From the NCBI GenBank assembly GCA_016783065.1, contig JADHXI010000015.1, positions 1 to 34,966 of the forward strand: a stretch of DNA of 34,966 nucleotides, given 5' to 3'. Of the stretch, positions 18,512 through 28,300 are shown in pieces; position 1 is the stretch's first letter; every line of letters begins with the position of its first letter. The notes beneath the pieces are model-generated. The model worked only from the letters and a program-made list of their open reading frames with translations. It searched no databases and was not told where the DNA came from. Source of the DNA: Desulfobacteraceae bacterium. GTDB taxonomy: Bacteria > Desulfobacterota > DSM-4660 > Desulfatiglandales > Desulfatiglandaceae. The translations under genes and the position numbers were made by a program.

Positions 18512-19381
18512 TTATATGCTTAGCCTCTGTTTAAAGGAATCTGCCAGGGCAAGATTGAGGTTTAGCTTTAGTTCTTTTTTGGAGAGACCCAACGCTAGGC
18601 CAATGAGTTGGGGGAGATAGAGCACCGGGATGCCCAAATCCTCACCCCTGGCCTTGGAAACTGGTTCCTGGAATGCCTCCAGGTTCATCTCGCACATGGG
18701 ACAGACCGTAACAATGCAGTCAGCCCCCTGGGCGGCCTTGAGGAGTGCTCCGGTCAGTTCCATGGCCACATCCTTTTTGGTCGTCATCAAGGCGGCTCCA
18801 CAACACTTGGCACCCATTTCCCAGGGATGTACGTCAGCCCCAAGTGCCTTTATCAGCGGTTCGAGGGATCGGGGCTGCTCGTGATCATCATAGGTGGCGT
18901 AAGGCCTGAGTGCCTGGCACCCATAATAAACGGCCACCCCTAAACCCGCAAGGTTTTTCTTCACCAGGGGCGCAATGGCCTCGGGATCGATGTCATTAAC
19001 CATGACATCAAGCAAATGACGCACCTTTACACCGCCATTGTACGCCAGGCCTTCCTCTTCAAGGGCCTCATTTATCTTGCCCATGAGTGTTCCGTCCTGT
19101 TGAACGTGGTCCTCCACCTTCCTCAGGTTCAGGTAACAGGCGCTGCACGGGATCATGATATCGGCATCCATATCCATCCCTTCGGCCAGGGCCAGGTTAC
19201 GGGCAGCCAGGACCATCGAGAGAAGATAACTGATTGCATCAGCCGCGCTGGCCCCGCAACAGGTCCAATCATTCAACTCCGTCAGTTCCGCCCCCAGTGC
19301 CCCCATTGCAGCCCGGGTGGATGCATCATATTCAAGCGCCGTACCCTCCAGCGAACACCCCGGATAGTAGATATATTTCAT
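18512..19381 (-). CDS. hdrB: Heterodisulfide reductase subunit B
   Basis: The 289-residue protein has two complete CCG modules: Cys9, Cys41-Cys42, Cys79 and Cys82, then Cys155, Cys193-Cys194, Cys227 and Cys230. In characterised HdrB these hold two non-cubane [4Fe-4S] clusters that cleave a disulfide. No selenocysteine or missing ligand is seen, unlike the next gene. Its ATG shares one base with the hdrC stop (TAATG), so the two are translationally coupled. It acts in the cytoplasm with HdrC and the HdrA-like flavoprotein just upstream. The physiological disulfide is unknown; sulfate reducers lack the methanogen CoM-CoB pair. Confidence 0.94.
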   Translation of the reverse strand: MKYIYYPGCSLEGTALEYDASTRAAMGALGAELTELNDWTCCGASAADAISYLLSMVLAARNLALAEGMDMDADIMIPCSACYLNLRKVEDHVQQDGTLMGKINEALEEEGLAYNGGVKVRHLLDVMVNDIDPEAIAPLVKKNLAGLGVAVYYGCQALRPYATYDDHEQPRSLEPLIKALGADVHPWEMGAKCCGAALMTTKKDVAMELTGALLKAAQGADCIVTVCPMCEMNLEAFQEPVSKARGEDLGIPVLYLPQLIGLALGLSKKELKLNLNLALADSFKQRLSI

Positions 19382-19983
19382 TATGATCTAGCCTCCAGTT
19401 CTTCAACCTTGCGGAAAAGCTTGTCGAACCTTCCCTCGAAATATTTCACCTTACCCTTGTCATCCTTTATGGGGACCAGTATGGGCAACTGTAAGGAAAT
19501 CTTCCCTTTTCTCATGAGTTTCAATCCCAGTGAGGTAAACCCCAGGGGCAGGAAAGGGTCTTTTAGGGAGAAGAAATAGCGGTTTATAAATTCAATCTCC
19601 CTTACCCGACCATAACGCTCAACGGTCTTGATAAAGGCATCGTAGAAATTGCTGCTTTGCTTGTGTTTCTTGATTCCCTGGTCCGCTGCCAACCGCTTGA
19701 GAGCACCCATGGTCTCGGTCAGTTTGAGCCCCCGGGGGCACCGCAGGGTGCAGTAATAGCAGGCAGAGCACAGATAGAAGGTCTTACTGTTGAAGATCTC
19801 CTCTGTCTCACCCAACTGGGCCAATCGCCACAAATGCCGCGGTGTGAGGTCCATTGCAAATGCATTGGCACAAGAACCGCTACAGGTCCCGCACTGCATG
19901 CATGCCCGGACTTTTTCCTGCACCGACTCCAAAAGATCGGATTCGCCAACGGGTATGCCAAGATCAGTCTGTTTTCGGGTCAT
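19381..19983 (-). CDS. hdrC: Heterodisulfide reductase subunit C
   Basis: The 200-residue protein has two [4Fe-4S] ferredoxin motifs: Cys28, Cys31, Cys34, Cys38 (CMQCGTCSGSC) and Cys72, Cys75, Cys78, Cys82 (CSACYYCTLRC). It passes electrons between HdrA and HdrB. The N-terminus and the about 100-residue tail are normal for bacterial HdrC. It lies 31 bp after the stop of the tandem HdrA gene and overlaps hdrB by one base. Order A-C-B with tight spacing supports a single complex. Confidence 0.94.
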   Translation of the reverse strand: MTRKQTDLGIPVGESDLLESVQEKVRACMQCGTCSGSCANAFAMDLTPRHLWRLAQLGETEEIFNSKTFYLCSACYYCTLRCPRGLKLTETMGALKRLAADQGIKKHKQSSNFYDAFIKTVERYGRVREIEFINRYFFSLKDPFLPLGFTSLGLKLMRKGKISLQLPILVPIKDDKGKVKYFEGRFDKLFRKVEELEARS

Positions 19984-20014
19984 CTCGTTCCATCTCCTAA
20001 TTTACTTCATCACG

Positions 20015-23000
20015 CTACACAACATTCTCCAGTGCCGCATCGATCACCTCAAACACCTGCTGATCCCTGTATCCCCGAAGCACTGAAGCACTGTTTGGAC
20101 AGACAGCGGCACATGAGCCGCACCCCTGGCACATGAGTTCATTTACCACAATCATCTCTTCGTCTTCGTCATGGTGACGAGCCTCATAGGGACAGAAGGC
20201 CACGCATCGCTCGCACAGGGCGCAGAGGCTATGACGCACCTCGGCCACAACACTCCCTGAGGCCAGCCTATCACTGTTCAAGATCCTCAAGGCACGCTGG
20301 GCTGCAGCTTCGGCCATGGCAACTGACTCGGCTATGGAGCGGGGAGAATGGGCCAGGCCGCACATGAATACCCCTTCCTTGATAAAATCCACAGGGCGCC
20401 ACTTGGATTCAGCCTCTTGATAAAAGCCGTCCTGGTTGACCTCCACACCGAATTGTTCCGCCACTTCTCTCCCCGCGTCAGGAACTACGCCGGTACTAAG
20501 GACCAACAGGTCCGGTTCCAGCAACCATTCCCTCCCCAGGATCGGATCAAGGGCGGAAAGCCTTGGCCGGCCGTCTTCCACACTCACCTCCGGCTTTTGG
20601 CCCACATCGTAGGGTACGAAAATTACCCCGGCCTTCCGGGCCTCGCTGTAATAGGTCTCCATGAAACCGTAAGACATCATGTCCCTGTAAAATATATAGA
20701 TATCGGTCTCAGGGTTTTGCTTCTTGAAAAACAGGGCATTCTTGAGGGCGGATTGACAGCATATCCTACTGCAATAGTTGCGCGGCTCTTCTCTGGAGTC
20801 CACACACTGTATCATGGCCACGGTTTTTAAATTGGCTGGCTCCACCCCCCCCTCTGCAAGCTTCTCTTCAAGATCGTGTTGGGTGAGGATCGCCTCGCTC
20901 TCTCCGTATGAATAACTCTCTGTCTTTGCCTCTATACCGCCGGTGGCCAGGACCGTCACCCCGTGATCCAGGGTTTCACCCTGCCCATCTTCCTTCTCGA
21001 TGGAGGTTGAGAAATTGCCCACGTGCCCCTGTGAATAAATAATCTTTGCACCCGTATGCGTCCGGATGAGGGGATGTTTTTCCACCTTGGATATGCTCTC
21101 CTCCAGGAGTTCCTGGGGAGAGTGTCCTTCGATGGTCCTGTGGAGGGTTCTTGCATTGCCACCCAGTTCCGCTGCCTTTTCAACCAGCGTCACCTCAAAG
21201 CCGTGATCCGCGATGGCCAGGCCGGCCGTCATCCCCGCAATGCCGCCGCCCACCACCAAGGCCTTTTGAACAATCCTGGAAGTTGCCACCGGTAACGGAT
21301 CCATGCCCTTCAATTTCCCTATGCCCATGGAGAGCACCGCTCGAACCTCCTGATGTACTGCCTCTTTTTCCGTGTCCCTGCCGGGGAAGGCAAGGGTGCG
21401 GATGTCCACCACCTCCATTAACTCCGGATTCAGTTCAGCGGACCGGCCCAGTTCCCTCAGTTTCCTGGCATAGACATAGGGCATACAGGATGCGATCAAG
21501 ATGCGGTTTGCCGAATTGCCCTGAAGGGTCTCTTTAAGCTCATCCCACCCCTCATGAGTGCAGAGGCTGTCAATGGCGTGGACCCCAGTGACGCTGCCCT
21601 GTGCCTCAAGCCAGGAGGATATTTCATCAAAATCGGCTGACTCCGATAAGGTGCCCCCACACTTGCACAGTACAGCCAAGACCTGAGGCATTTCCCGTGA
21701 GACATCCCGAAAGCCGGTCTCCGGTGAAACTTCTTCTGCAAGCCCACCCCCCTTGGAATGGATCAACCTTGAGGCCTCGAGGGAGGCTGAACTTGCCTGG
21801 ATGACCGATTCGGAGATGTCCCGCAGGCCGGAAAATGACCCTCCCACCAGGACACCCTCGCTGCTGGTGCGTGAAAGGGAAAAACCCTCCACCTGGCAGA
21901 ACCCCCAGGGATTTAACACCACCCCGCACGTTTCCGCCACTTCCTCGGCACCTGTCGGGGGTCTCTGACCCGCAGCCAGGACAACCAGGTCAAAATCCTC
22001 TTCATGCTTTGTACCGGTGGTGTCCGCGTAAGCTACCCTCAGCGTCCCGTCATCCTTTCCCGTGGTTTCAACGGAATGTACGCGGCTTCTCTCAAAGTGA
22101 ACCCCGGATTCCTTTTCCGCCCGATCCCGGTACCGCTGAAAATCCTTCCCAAAGGTACGCATGTCCATGTAGAAAATGGTCGTGTCAATCTGTCCTTCGC
22201 TCTTTTCTTTTGCCAGAAGCGCCTCTTTGATAGCAAACATGCAGCAGGCCGATGAACAAAAGTCTGCGTCTGCCTGTTGGTCCCGAGATCCCACGCACTG
22301 AAACCAGGCGATTTTCTTGACCTCTTTCCCGTCACTGGGTCTCAAAATTTTTCCTTGATTCGGGCCTGTGCCGCTGACCATCCGTTCAAACTGCAGGCTC
22401 GTCACCACATTGGGAAACAGGCCGTAACCATAAGTATCCTTGCCTGTGGAGGGATCGTAGGAATCAAACCCCCCTGCCAGGATCACAGATCCGACTTCCA
22501 TTTCCTTGACGCCGGCACTTTGAATATCGTGGTAGAGGTTGACGATTAAGGGGATGAGGTTATCCGGATCAAAGGGTTTCATCAGGTAGTCATGGGCCCC
22601 TATTTTCATGGCCTCCACCGCGGTCTCAACCGTGGCGTACGCGGTCATCATCACCACCGGCAGGTCGGGGCGGATCTCCTTGGCACGCTTGAGCACTTCC
22701 ACGCCATCCATGCCCGGCATCTTGATATCCAGAAGCTTCAAATGAAAATGCTCTTTGGACATCTTTTCGAGGGCCTCTGTCCCCGATTCTGCCATGTCCA
22801 CATCGAAGCCTTCATCCAGAAGCCATTCCTTGAGGGAATCGCGAACGATCAATTCATCATCCACCACAAGGATACGGAATTTTTTGCGTTCCTCTTTTCC
22901 GAAATCAATGGCATGGGTGGGGCAGATTTTTTCGCACTCACCGCAATGTGTGCAGGCGTCCAGGTCCACAACATACGCATTCGGGATGTTATGGGGAACC

Positions 23001-23446
23001 GGCAGGTATATTGCCTTTCGATCTGTCAGCCCCCCATTAAACGGGTCCGGGGCTTCCACCGGGCAGACCCTGGCGCATTCGCCACAACCGATACACCGTT
23101 CCTGGTCGACGATTGAAGACTTTTGACGCAGCGTGACCTGAAATTTTCCCGGCTCACCCTCCATGGCGACCAACTCGGTAGAGAGCATTATGTCAATATT
23201 TTCGTGAAACAGACCCTTGCGAAGGCAATACTGGGAGGAAGAATCTCTTTCCACCAGGGGAAGCATCTTGCACATTCCACAGTGATCGGTGGGAAACTGA
23301 TAATCCAGCTGCGTAAGGACGCCCCCCAGGTGAGGCTCCTTATCAATGAGCGTCACCTGGTAGCCTTGTTCTGCCATATCAAGGGCTGATCGAATACCGC
23401 TGATTCCGCTTCCCACTACCAACGTCGAGCCGATCTTTTTCTTCAT
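20015..23446 (-). CDS. hdrA: Tandem HdrA-like flavoprotein with embedded receiver domain
   Basis: The 1143-residue protein contains two HdrA-like units. Unit 1: FAD motif VVGSGISG (11-17), cluster ligands around Cys56 and Cys59, ferredoxin motifs CIGCGECARVCP (118-) and CTHCGECEKICP (165-), a receiver domain (190-310), then the rest of the HdrA flavin fold. Unit 2: an HdrA N-terminal cysteine set (CKCGG 594-598, Cys629, SCMPYVYARKLRE), FAD motif GGGIAG (733-738), and C-terminal motifs CALCERC (1075-) and CQGCGSC (1106-). The receiver has Asp196/Asp197, phospho-Asp240 (LLDIKMPGMDG), Thr268 and Lys290, all catalytic residues. HdrA is the flavin that bifurcates electrons in Hdr complexes. It lies before hdrC and hdrB. 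Receiver insertion in HdrA is unusual; the reading frame is intact, so it is not an assembly join within a broken ORF. Confidence 0.92.
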   Translation of the reverse strand: MKKKIGSTLVVGSGISGIRSALDMAEQGYQVTLIDKEPHLGGVLTQLDYQFPTDHCGMCKMLPLVERDSSSQYCLRKGLFHENIDIMLSTELVAMEGEPGKFQVTLRQKSSIVDQERCIGCGECARVCPVEAPDPFNGGLTDRKAIYLPVPHNIPNAYVVDLDACTHCGECEKICPTHAIDFGKEERKKFRILVVDDELIVRDSLKEWLLDEGFDVDMAESGTEALEKMSKEHFHLKLLDIKMPGMDGVEVLKRAKEIRPDLPVVMMTAYATVETAVEAMKIGAHDYLMKPFDPDNLIPLIVNLYHDIQSAGVKEMEVGSVILAGGFDSYDPSTGKDTYGYGLFPNVVTSLQFERMVSGTGPNQGKILRPSDGKEVKKIAWFQCVGSRDQQADADFCSSACCMFAIKEALLAKEKSEGQIDTTIFYMDMRTFGKDFQRYRDRAEKESGVHFERSRVHSVETTGKDDGTLRVAYADTTGTKHEEDFDLVVLAAGQRPPTGAEEVAETCGVVLNPWGFCQVEGFSLSRTSSEGVLVGGSFSGLRDISESVIQASSASLEASRLIHSKGGGLAEEVSPETGFRDVSREMPQVLAVLCKCGGTLSESADFDEISSWLEAQGSVTGVHAIDSLCTHEGWDELKETLQGNSANRILIASCMPYVYARKLRELGRSAELNPELMEVVDIRTLAFPGRDTEKEAVHQEVRAVLSMGIGKLKGMDPLPVATSRIVQKALVVGGGIAGMTAGLAIADHGFEVTLVEKAAELGGNARTLHRTIEGHSPQELLEESISKVEKHPLIRTHTGAKIIYSQGHVGNFSTSIEKEDGQGETLDHGVTVLATGGIEAKTESYSYGESEAILTQHDLEEKLAEGGVEPANLKTVAMIQCVDSREEPRNYCSRICCQSALKNALFFKKQNPETDIYIFYRDMMSYGFMETYYSEARKAGVIFVPYDVGQKPEVSVEDGRPRLSALDPILGREWLLEPDLLVLSTGVVPDAGREVAEQFGVEVNQDGFYQEAESKWRPVDFIKEGVFMCGLAHSPRSIAESVAMAEAAAQRALRILNSDRLASGSVVAEVRHSLCALCERCVAFCPYEARHHDEDEEMIVVNELMCQGCGSCAAVCPNSASVLRGYRDQQVFEVIDAALENVV

Positions 23447-23498
23447 ATCCTACCTCACTCGGGGTTGCCGATTGCGGGTTGAAAGGTGCCCCGAACCT

Positions 23499-23518
23499 GC
23501 AATCCAAAATCCAAAATC
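23499..23518. repeat. Short intergenic repeat, copy 1
   Basis: The 20-mer gcaatccaaaatccaaaatc lies four bases past the stop of the FrhB/FdhB-like gene and is identical to 24770-24789. Confidence 0.7.
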
Positions 23519-23521
23519 GCT

Positions 23522-24667
23522 CTAATCTTTTCCGCCAGTGACTTCGCTATACTCTGATTCCTTAAATACGGACAGGGGCGGCTCCTCCTCCAGGCTCCGG
23601 CCGGCCTCATAATCAAAGGCCCTCTGCGTGTAACTGGCGATCGTCCGGAATATTTCCATGACCGGGATATCATTGGGGCAGGCGTTGGAACACTGGCCGC
23701 AGCCGATGCAGGCCGTGCTCATGTGGGCCAACCGGGTCATGTGGTAAAAGACCGTGTCCGTGGGCATCTTGATAAGTCCCTTTCGTTTGGCCCACTTGAG
23801 GTATTGGGAAGGCTCGTGGTCAAAGACATCGGTCACGAATACACACTCCTTGCAGTAACAGACCGGGCAGGCCACACGGCAGTTGTAACAGTTGACACAA
23901 TTGCCAAGATAGGCCGTGAGTTTGTTAAGGTCCGAAGTTGCCTCGCTGGTTTCCTCAAACATCTTATCCCGATAGGCAACGCGGTCTGAAACCAGATCCT
24001 CTATGGCCTTTTTGCGGCCTTCGGGCTCCTCGCCCTCCGGCAGCCCCAGTTTTTCCAGGAGGTCCTCACCCGCCCCTGTCATGGCCTTTAACAAAAGGTG
24101 ATCCTTGGTATCTACACCCAGCATCCCGATCTGCAGGTCGGCACTTTCCGATACCGGGTGCTCACAGGCCTTGCACGCCGGAGAAATATCAATGTCCTCC
24201 CATGCAGTACCCTTTCCGGAGACAACGTTTTCGTAAAACCGCAGAGAGGCATCAGCGCCGTCATCACCTGCAAAGCGAGTATAGTCGACATTGCCGTAAG
24301 TACCGTAACAGTCCATACTCACCAGTATCACCTCATCCATGCTCCCCTGTTTCAGCTTTACCAATTCTATGAACGCCTTGATCTCACAAGGTCGCAATAC
24401 CACCGCTATCCGGCCGCCCACGGGTCTACGTGTGAGCCTGGAAACCATCTTGGCCGCATTCATAGGGAATACCGGCGCTAAGGGATCGGCAGTGTTGCTT
24501 TTCTCCGGATCGGTCACCAATGTGGGCATCACCACATTTTTCATGGGAAGATGCTGGGGAACCAAAAGGGCCTCCATATCCCCATCCTCAAGGAGTGCCT
24601 TAAAAAAGCCCCGTAAGGCAGTGAGGAGGTTTTGTTCTTTGACATCTATTTTCGCTGTTTTAGCCAT
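23522..24667 (-). CDS. FrhB/FdhB-like iron-sulfur flavoprotein
   Basis: The 381-residue protein resembles coenzyme F420-reducing hydrogenase or formate dehydrogenase beta subunits as found in Hdr clusters. Cysteine sets are LRPCEIKAFIELVKLKQ (Cys94), Cys120, SPACKACEHP (Cys165, Cys168), a dense run CVNCYNCRVACPVCYC (from Cys257), and CIGCGQCSNACP (from Cys320). These suggest several [4Fe-4S] clusters and possibly a flavin. It sits between mvhD and the tandem hdrA, so it probably feeds or drains electrons at HdrA. No NAD-binding glycine motif is evident; the partner could be F420, ferredoxin or a dehydrogenase. The start at 24667 fits the family N-terminus. Confidence 0.82.
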   Translation of the reverse strand: MAKTAKIDVKEQNLLTALRGFFKALLEDGDMEALLVPQHLPMKNVVMPTLVTDPEKSNTADPLAPVFPMNAAKMVSRLTRRPVGGRIAVVLRPCEIKAFIELVKLKQGSMDEVILVSMDCYGTYGNVDYTRFAGDDGADASLRFYENVVSGKGTAWEDIDISPACKACEHPVSESADLQIGMLGVDTKDHLLLKAMTGAGEDLLEKLGLPEGEEPEGRKKAIEDLVSDRVAYRDKMFEETSEATSDLNKLTAYLGNCVNCYNCRVACPVCYCKECVFVTDVFDHEPSQYLKWAKRKGLIKMPTDTVFYHMTRLAHMSTACIGCGQCSNACPNDIPVMEIFRTIASYTQRAFDYEAGRSLEEEPPLSVFKESEYSEVTGGKD

Positions 24668-24736
24668 TGGTTTCCTCCGTGATGCAAATCATAGTTAATA
24701 GCTCTTTTCAGCCTTGAGCTTTTCAGTCCGAAATCC

Positions 24737-24766
24737 CTCCGGGGCGTAGGCCCCTCTGGGCCGGAG
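24737..24766. repeat. Imperfect palindromic intergenic repeat, copy 1
   Basis: A ccg-g-ggcgtagg ... gccggag unit flanked by ctcc and ggag half-stems. A related unit is at 32228-32256. It lies downstream of the mvhD stop and could form a hairpin, but has no U tract. Confidence 0.55.
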
Positions 24767-24769
24767 GCC

Positions 24770-24789
24770 GCAATCCAAAATCCAAAATC
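24770..24789. repeat. Short intergenic repeat, copy 2
   Basis: Identical 20-mer to 23499-23518, overlapping the mvhD stop region at its 3' end on the minus strand. Same position relative to a gene end as the first copy. Confidence 0.7.
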
Positions 24790-25210
24790 ACAACACCATC
24801 TGTTCCCTGACGTCATTTGGGCCGAGTTCCTTGATCTCGGTCACCATCTCCTTGATGGTTTTGGCAAAATCCACGCCCTCGCTGGCACCGATCCAGGTCA
24901 GCTTCAACCTACGTTCGTCAAAACCGAACCGGGGAAGGATCTCTTTTAGCAATTTGACACGCCGGCGGGCCTTGTAATTCCCGTTGATGTAGTGGCAGTC
25001 CCCGGGGTGACAGCCACTGATGAGTATGGCGTCCGCGCCTTCTAACAGGGCCTTGATCACATACTTGGGATCCACCATCCCGGTGCACATCATCCGGATC
25101 ATTCGCACATTAGGAGGATAGGTCAACCTGGAGGTTCCTGCAAGATCAGCGGCAGTATAAGTGCACCAGTTACACACAAAAGCAATGATTGTCGGTTCGT
25201 ACTCTCCCAT
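24788..25210 (-). CDS. mvhD: MvhD/FlxD-type hydrogenase delta subunit
   Basis: The 140-residue protein has the MvhD pattern: FVCNWCTYTAADLAG (Cys13, Cys16), MMCTGMVDPKY (Cys42) and ISGCHPGDCHY (Cys67, Cys72). In methanogen and bacterial complexes MvhD carries a [2Fe-2S] cluster and joins an electron input module to HdrA. The length is normal. GGAGG lies six bases upstream of the ATG at 25210. It sits between the HdrA-GltD fusion and the FrhB/FdhB-like gene. No hydrogenase large subunit is in the window, so the input is probably NAD(P)H or another dehydrogenase instead of H2. Confidence 0.94.
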   Translation of the reverse strand: MGEYEPTIIAFVCNWCTYTAADLAGTSRLTYPPNVRMIRMMCTGMVDPKYVIKALLEGADAILISGCHPGDCHYINGNYKARRRVKLLKEILPRFGFDERRLKLTWIGASEGVDFAKTIKEMVTEIKELGPNDVREQMVL

Positions 25211-25334
25211 GCTTTGCCTCCAAACATATTTTCAGTATTGGCGTCCGGCCCTGCTTCCAGCCTGTAAGGCTTCCAGGCCGACGGAATTCCGCATTTCAAA
25301 CACATAAATCCGTTTCAACTTCCAATCTTCAATC

Positions 25335-28300
25335 CTAAGCCCCTACCGACGCAATGGCATCCATGATACCATGCAATTCGGCAAAAACCTGCCTCTCGTT
25401 GAAGTGCCTCACCTGCGCGGCACCGCTGGGGCAAAAGCCGGAGCAACTTCCACATCCTTTACATAGGGCCTCGTTGACAACCGAGACTTTCCTTCGTTCA
25501 TCAAAATCAATAGCCGAGTAAGCGCAAAGCTCGATACAGGTCTGGCAGCCGGCACATATATTCGGGTCAATCCAGGAAATTGTGGATGAAACCTCCACCT
25601 TTCCACGGGTAGCCAACTGCAACGCCTTGGCTGCAGCCCCTGATGCCTGAGCAACGGCATCCGGGATGTCCTTTGGTCCCTGACAAGCCCCCGCTATGAA
25701 CACACCGTCGGTAGCAGTATTTAAGGGCCCTAATTTGGGGTGTTCCTCTAAGAAAAAACCGTCCGCTCCCAGGCTGATCCCAAAAACCCTGCCCACCTCT
25801 GCAGCATCATCACGGGCCTCCATGGCAGCACACAGGATCACCATATCCACCGGTATGCGATACCGTCTGCCCACGAGGGTATCTTCGCCAATGACCACAA
25901 GCTTACCTTCTTCCTCGGGGGTAGTGGCCTCACTGGTAATTTCGCCAGGCTTGCCCCTTATAAAGATAATCCCTTCCTCCTGGCACCTCCGGTAGAACTC
26001 CTCATAACCCTTCCCAAAACAGCGCATGTCTATATAGTAATCATAGATCTTTGCGTGATGCCCCACCTTATCCTTGATCAAGTGGCCATACTTCAAGGCA
26101 TACATACAACAAACTCTTGAGCAATACTCATGATAGTTTTCGTCACGGCTGCCAATACAGTGGACAATAGCCACGCTCTCCGGCGGGCTCGTGAATTCTC
26201 CCTTTTCGTTTCTCAAAAGGATCTGGCCGCTGGTGGGCCCGGTAGCATTGTTGAGACGCTCAAACTCGAGGCTGGTAAGCACATTGGGGTAAGTGCCGTA
26301 GCCGAACTGTTTCATGGGGGTCGGGTCCAAGAGATCGTATCCGGTTGCTATGACTATACTACCAGCCTTTACCTCTATCTCTTCATCTTTCATTTTGTGA
26401 TCAATGGCCTTGGCCTCGCAGGCATTAACACAGGCCATACATTCTGAACAAAGCCCGCAGTTAAGGCAGCGCCAGGCCTCCCTTTGTGCTTCATCTTCTG
26501 AAAACCCAAGATCCACCTCTTGGAAGGAAGCAGAACTTTCCTTGGCATCCCGAAACCTGGGATGGGCCCGGACTGCCTTATCAAGGTCTTCAGGGATTTC
26601 ATTCCAATCCCGGCCCGGGGGCTCCTGGGACTTCACCTCCTCAGCATAGAGGTCAAGGTCATCCCCGTTGATAAATCGGTGGATCGCCTCTACGGCCTTA
26701 TGACCGGCGGCCACCGCTTCGATGACCGTAGCAGGACCGGTCACTCCATCACCAGCGGCAAAAACCTGTGGGATGTCTGTCTGCATAGTAAGGGGATTTA
26801 CTTCCAATGTGCCCCATGTAGAAACCTCCAGACCTGCCTCATCTACGGCCCAGTCCGCCTGGGGCCGCTGGCCTATGGCCGGAATCACTGCGTCACATTC
26901 AATCACGAACTCTGAGCCTTCAACCGGTATGGGGCGCCTTCGTCCACTTGCGTCCGGTGATCCTAATTCGGTCTTAATGCACTCCAGGCCTGTGACCTTC
27001 CCGTCGGCACCTAAGATGGCCACCGGTGCTGTCAGGTAATGGATCTTCACCTCCTCAGCCAAGGCCCCTTCGATCTCCTCCTCGTAGGCGGGCATCTCCT
27101 CACGGCTCCGGCGATAAACAACAGTGACATCCTTACAACCTAACCGCAGTGCTATGCGAACTGCATCAATGGCCACGTTGCCGCCGCCGATTACCACCGC
27201 CCGTTTTCCAGGGTGTTTGCGTTCTCCTAAATTGGTCTCTCTGAGGAAGTCTACTGCATCCAGCACACCTTCAAGCTCTTCCTCCCCTGGGACATTTACC
27301 TTAATACTGCCGTGAGCACCCGTTCCTAAGAAAACGGCCTTAAAACCCTCCTCTTCCAGGTCCTTAAGGGTAAAATCACTGCCCAGGGTTTGTCCGGTCC
27401 GGGTCTCGATTCCCAATCGCAAGATGTAGTTTATCTCATTGTCCAACACCTCTGGGGGTAAACGGTAATCCGGGATTCCAACCCGCAGCATCCCGCCAAG
27501 GACCGGAAGCGATTCAAAGATGGTAATCTGGTAGCCCTTAAGACCGAGATAGTATGCCGCAGTCAGCCCGGCCGGACCTGAACCGATTACGGCAACCTTT
27601 TCTGACCGCTTTTCAATCTCTGGCAGCGGTAATTCGTTCAAATCCACCTGATCAGCGGCAAAGCGCTTTAAATCCCTGATGCCAATGGCCTCATCCACTT
27701 CTAATCTCCGGCATTGAGCCTCACACGCATGAGGGCAAACTCGGCCCAACACACCGGGCAAAGGCAACCGCTCTAAAATCAATTGAACAGCCTCCCGGTA
27801 CTTGCCCTGGGCAATGAGTTGTACATAACCCTGCACATTAACGCCCGCCGGACAGGTTATAACACAAGGTGCCCTGTCCATTTTCTCAATGGCAAAGGTA
27901 ATGGGCACGGCCTGAGGAAAAGCCCTGTAAGCTGCCTTTCTGGTCCCGAGGCCTTCGTCCCACTCACTCAGGCTTGTAACTGGGCAGACATCGGCGCATT
28001 CGCCGCAGCCAGTACATGCATCTTCCCTTACGTATCTGGATTTGCGACGGATTTTTACGTCATAATTACCGATGAACCCCGATACCTCTTCCACCTCGCT
28101 GTAAGTGAGCAACTCGATGTTTGATTCTTGTACAACCGACACCATTTTCGGGGTCCCGATACAGGCAGCACAATCCAGGGTGGGAAATGTCTTGTCGAAC
28201 TGGAGCATGTGCCCGCCAATGGTCGGTTGCCTTTCCACCAAATAAACCTTATGGCCTGCACTTGCGATGTCTAAAGATGCCTGCATACCGGTAATGCCAC

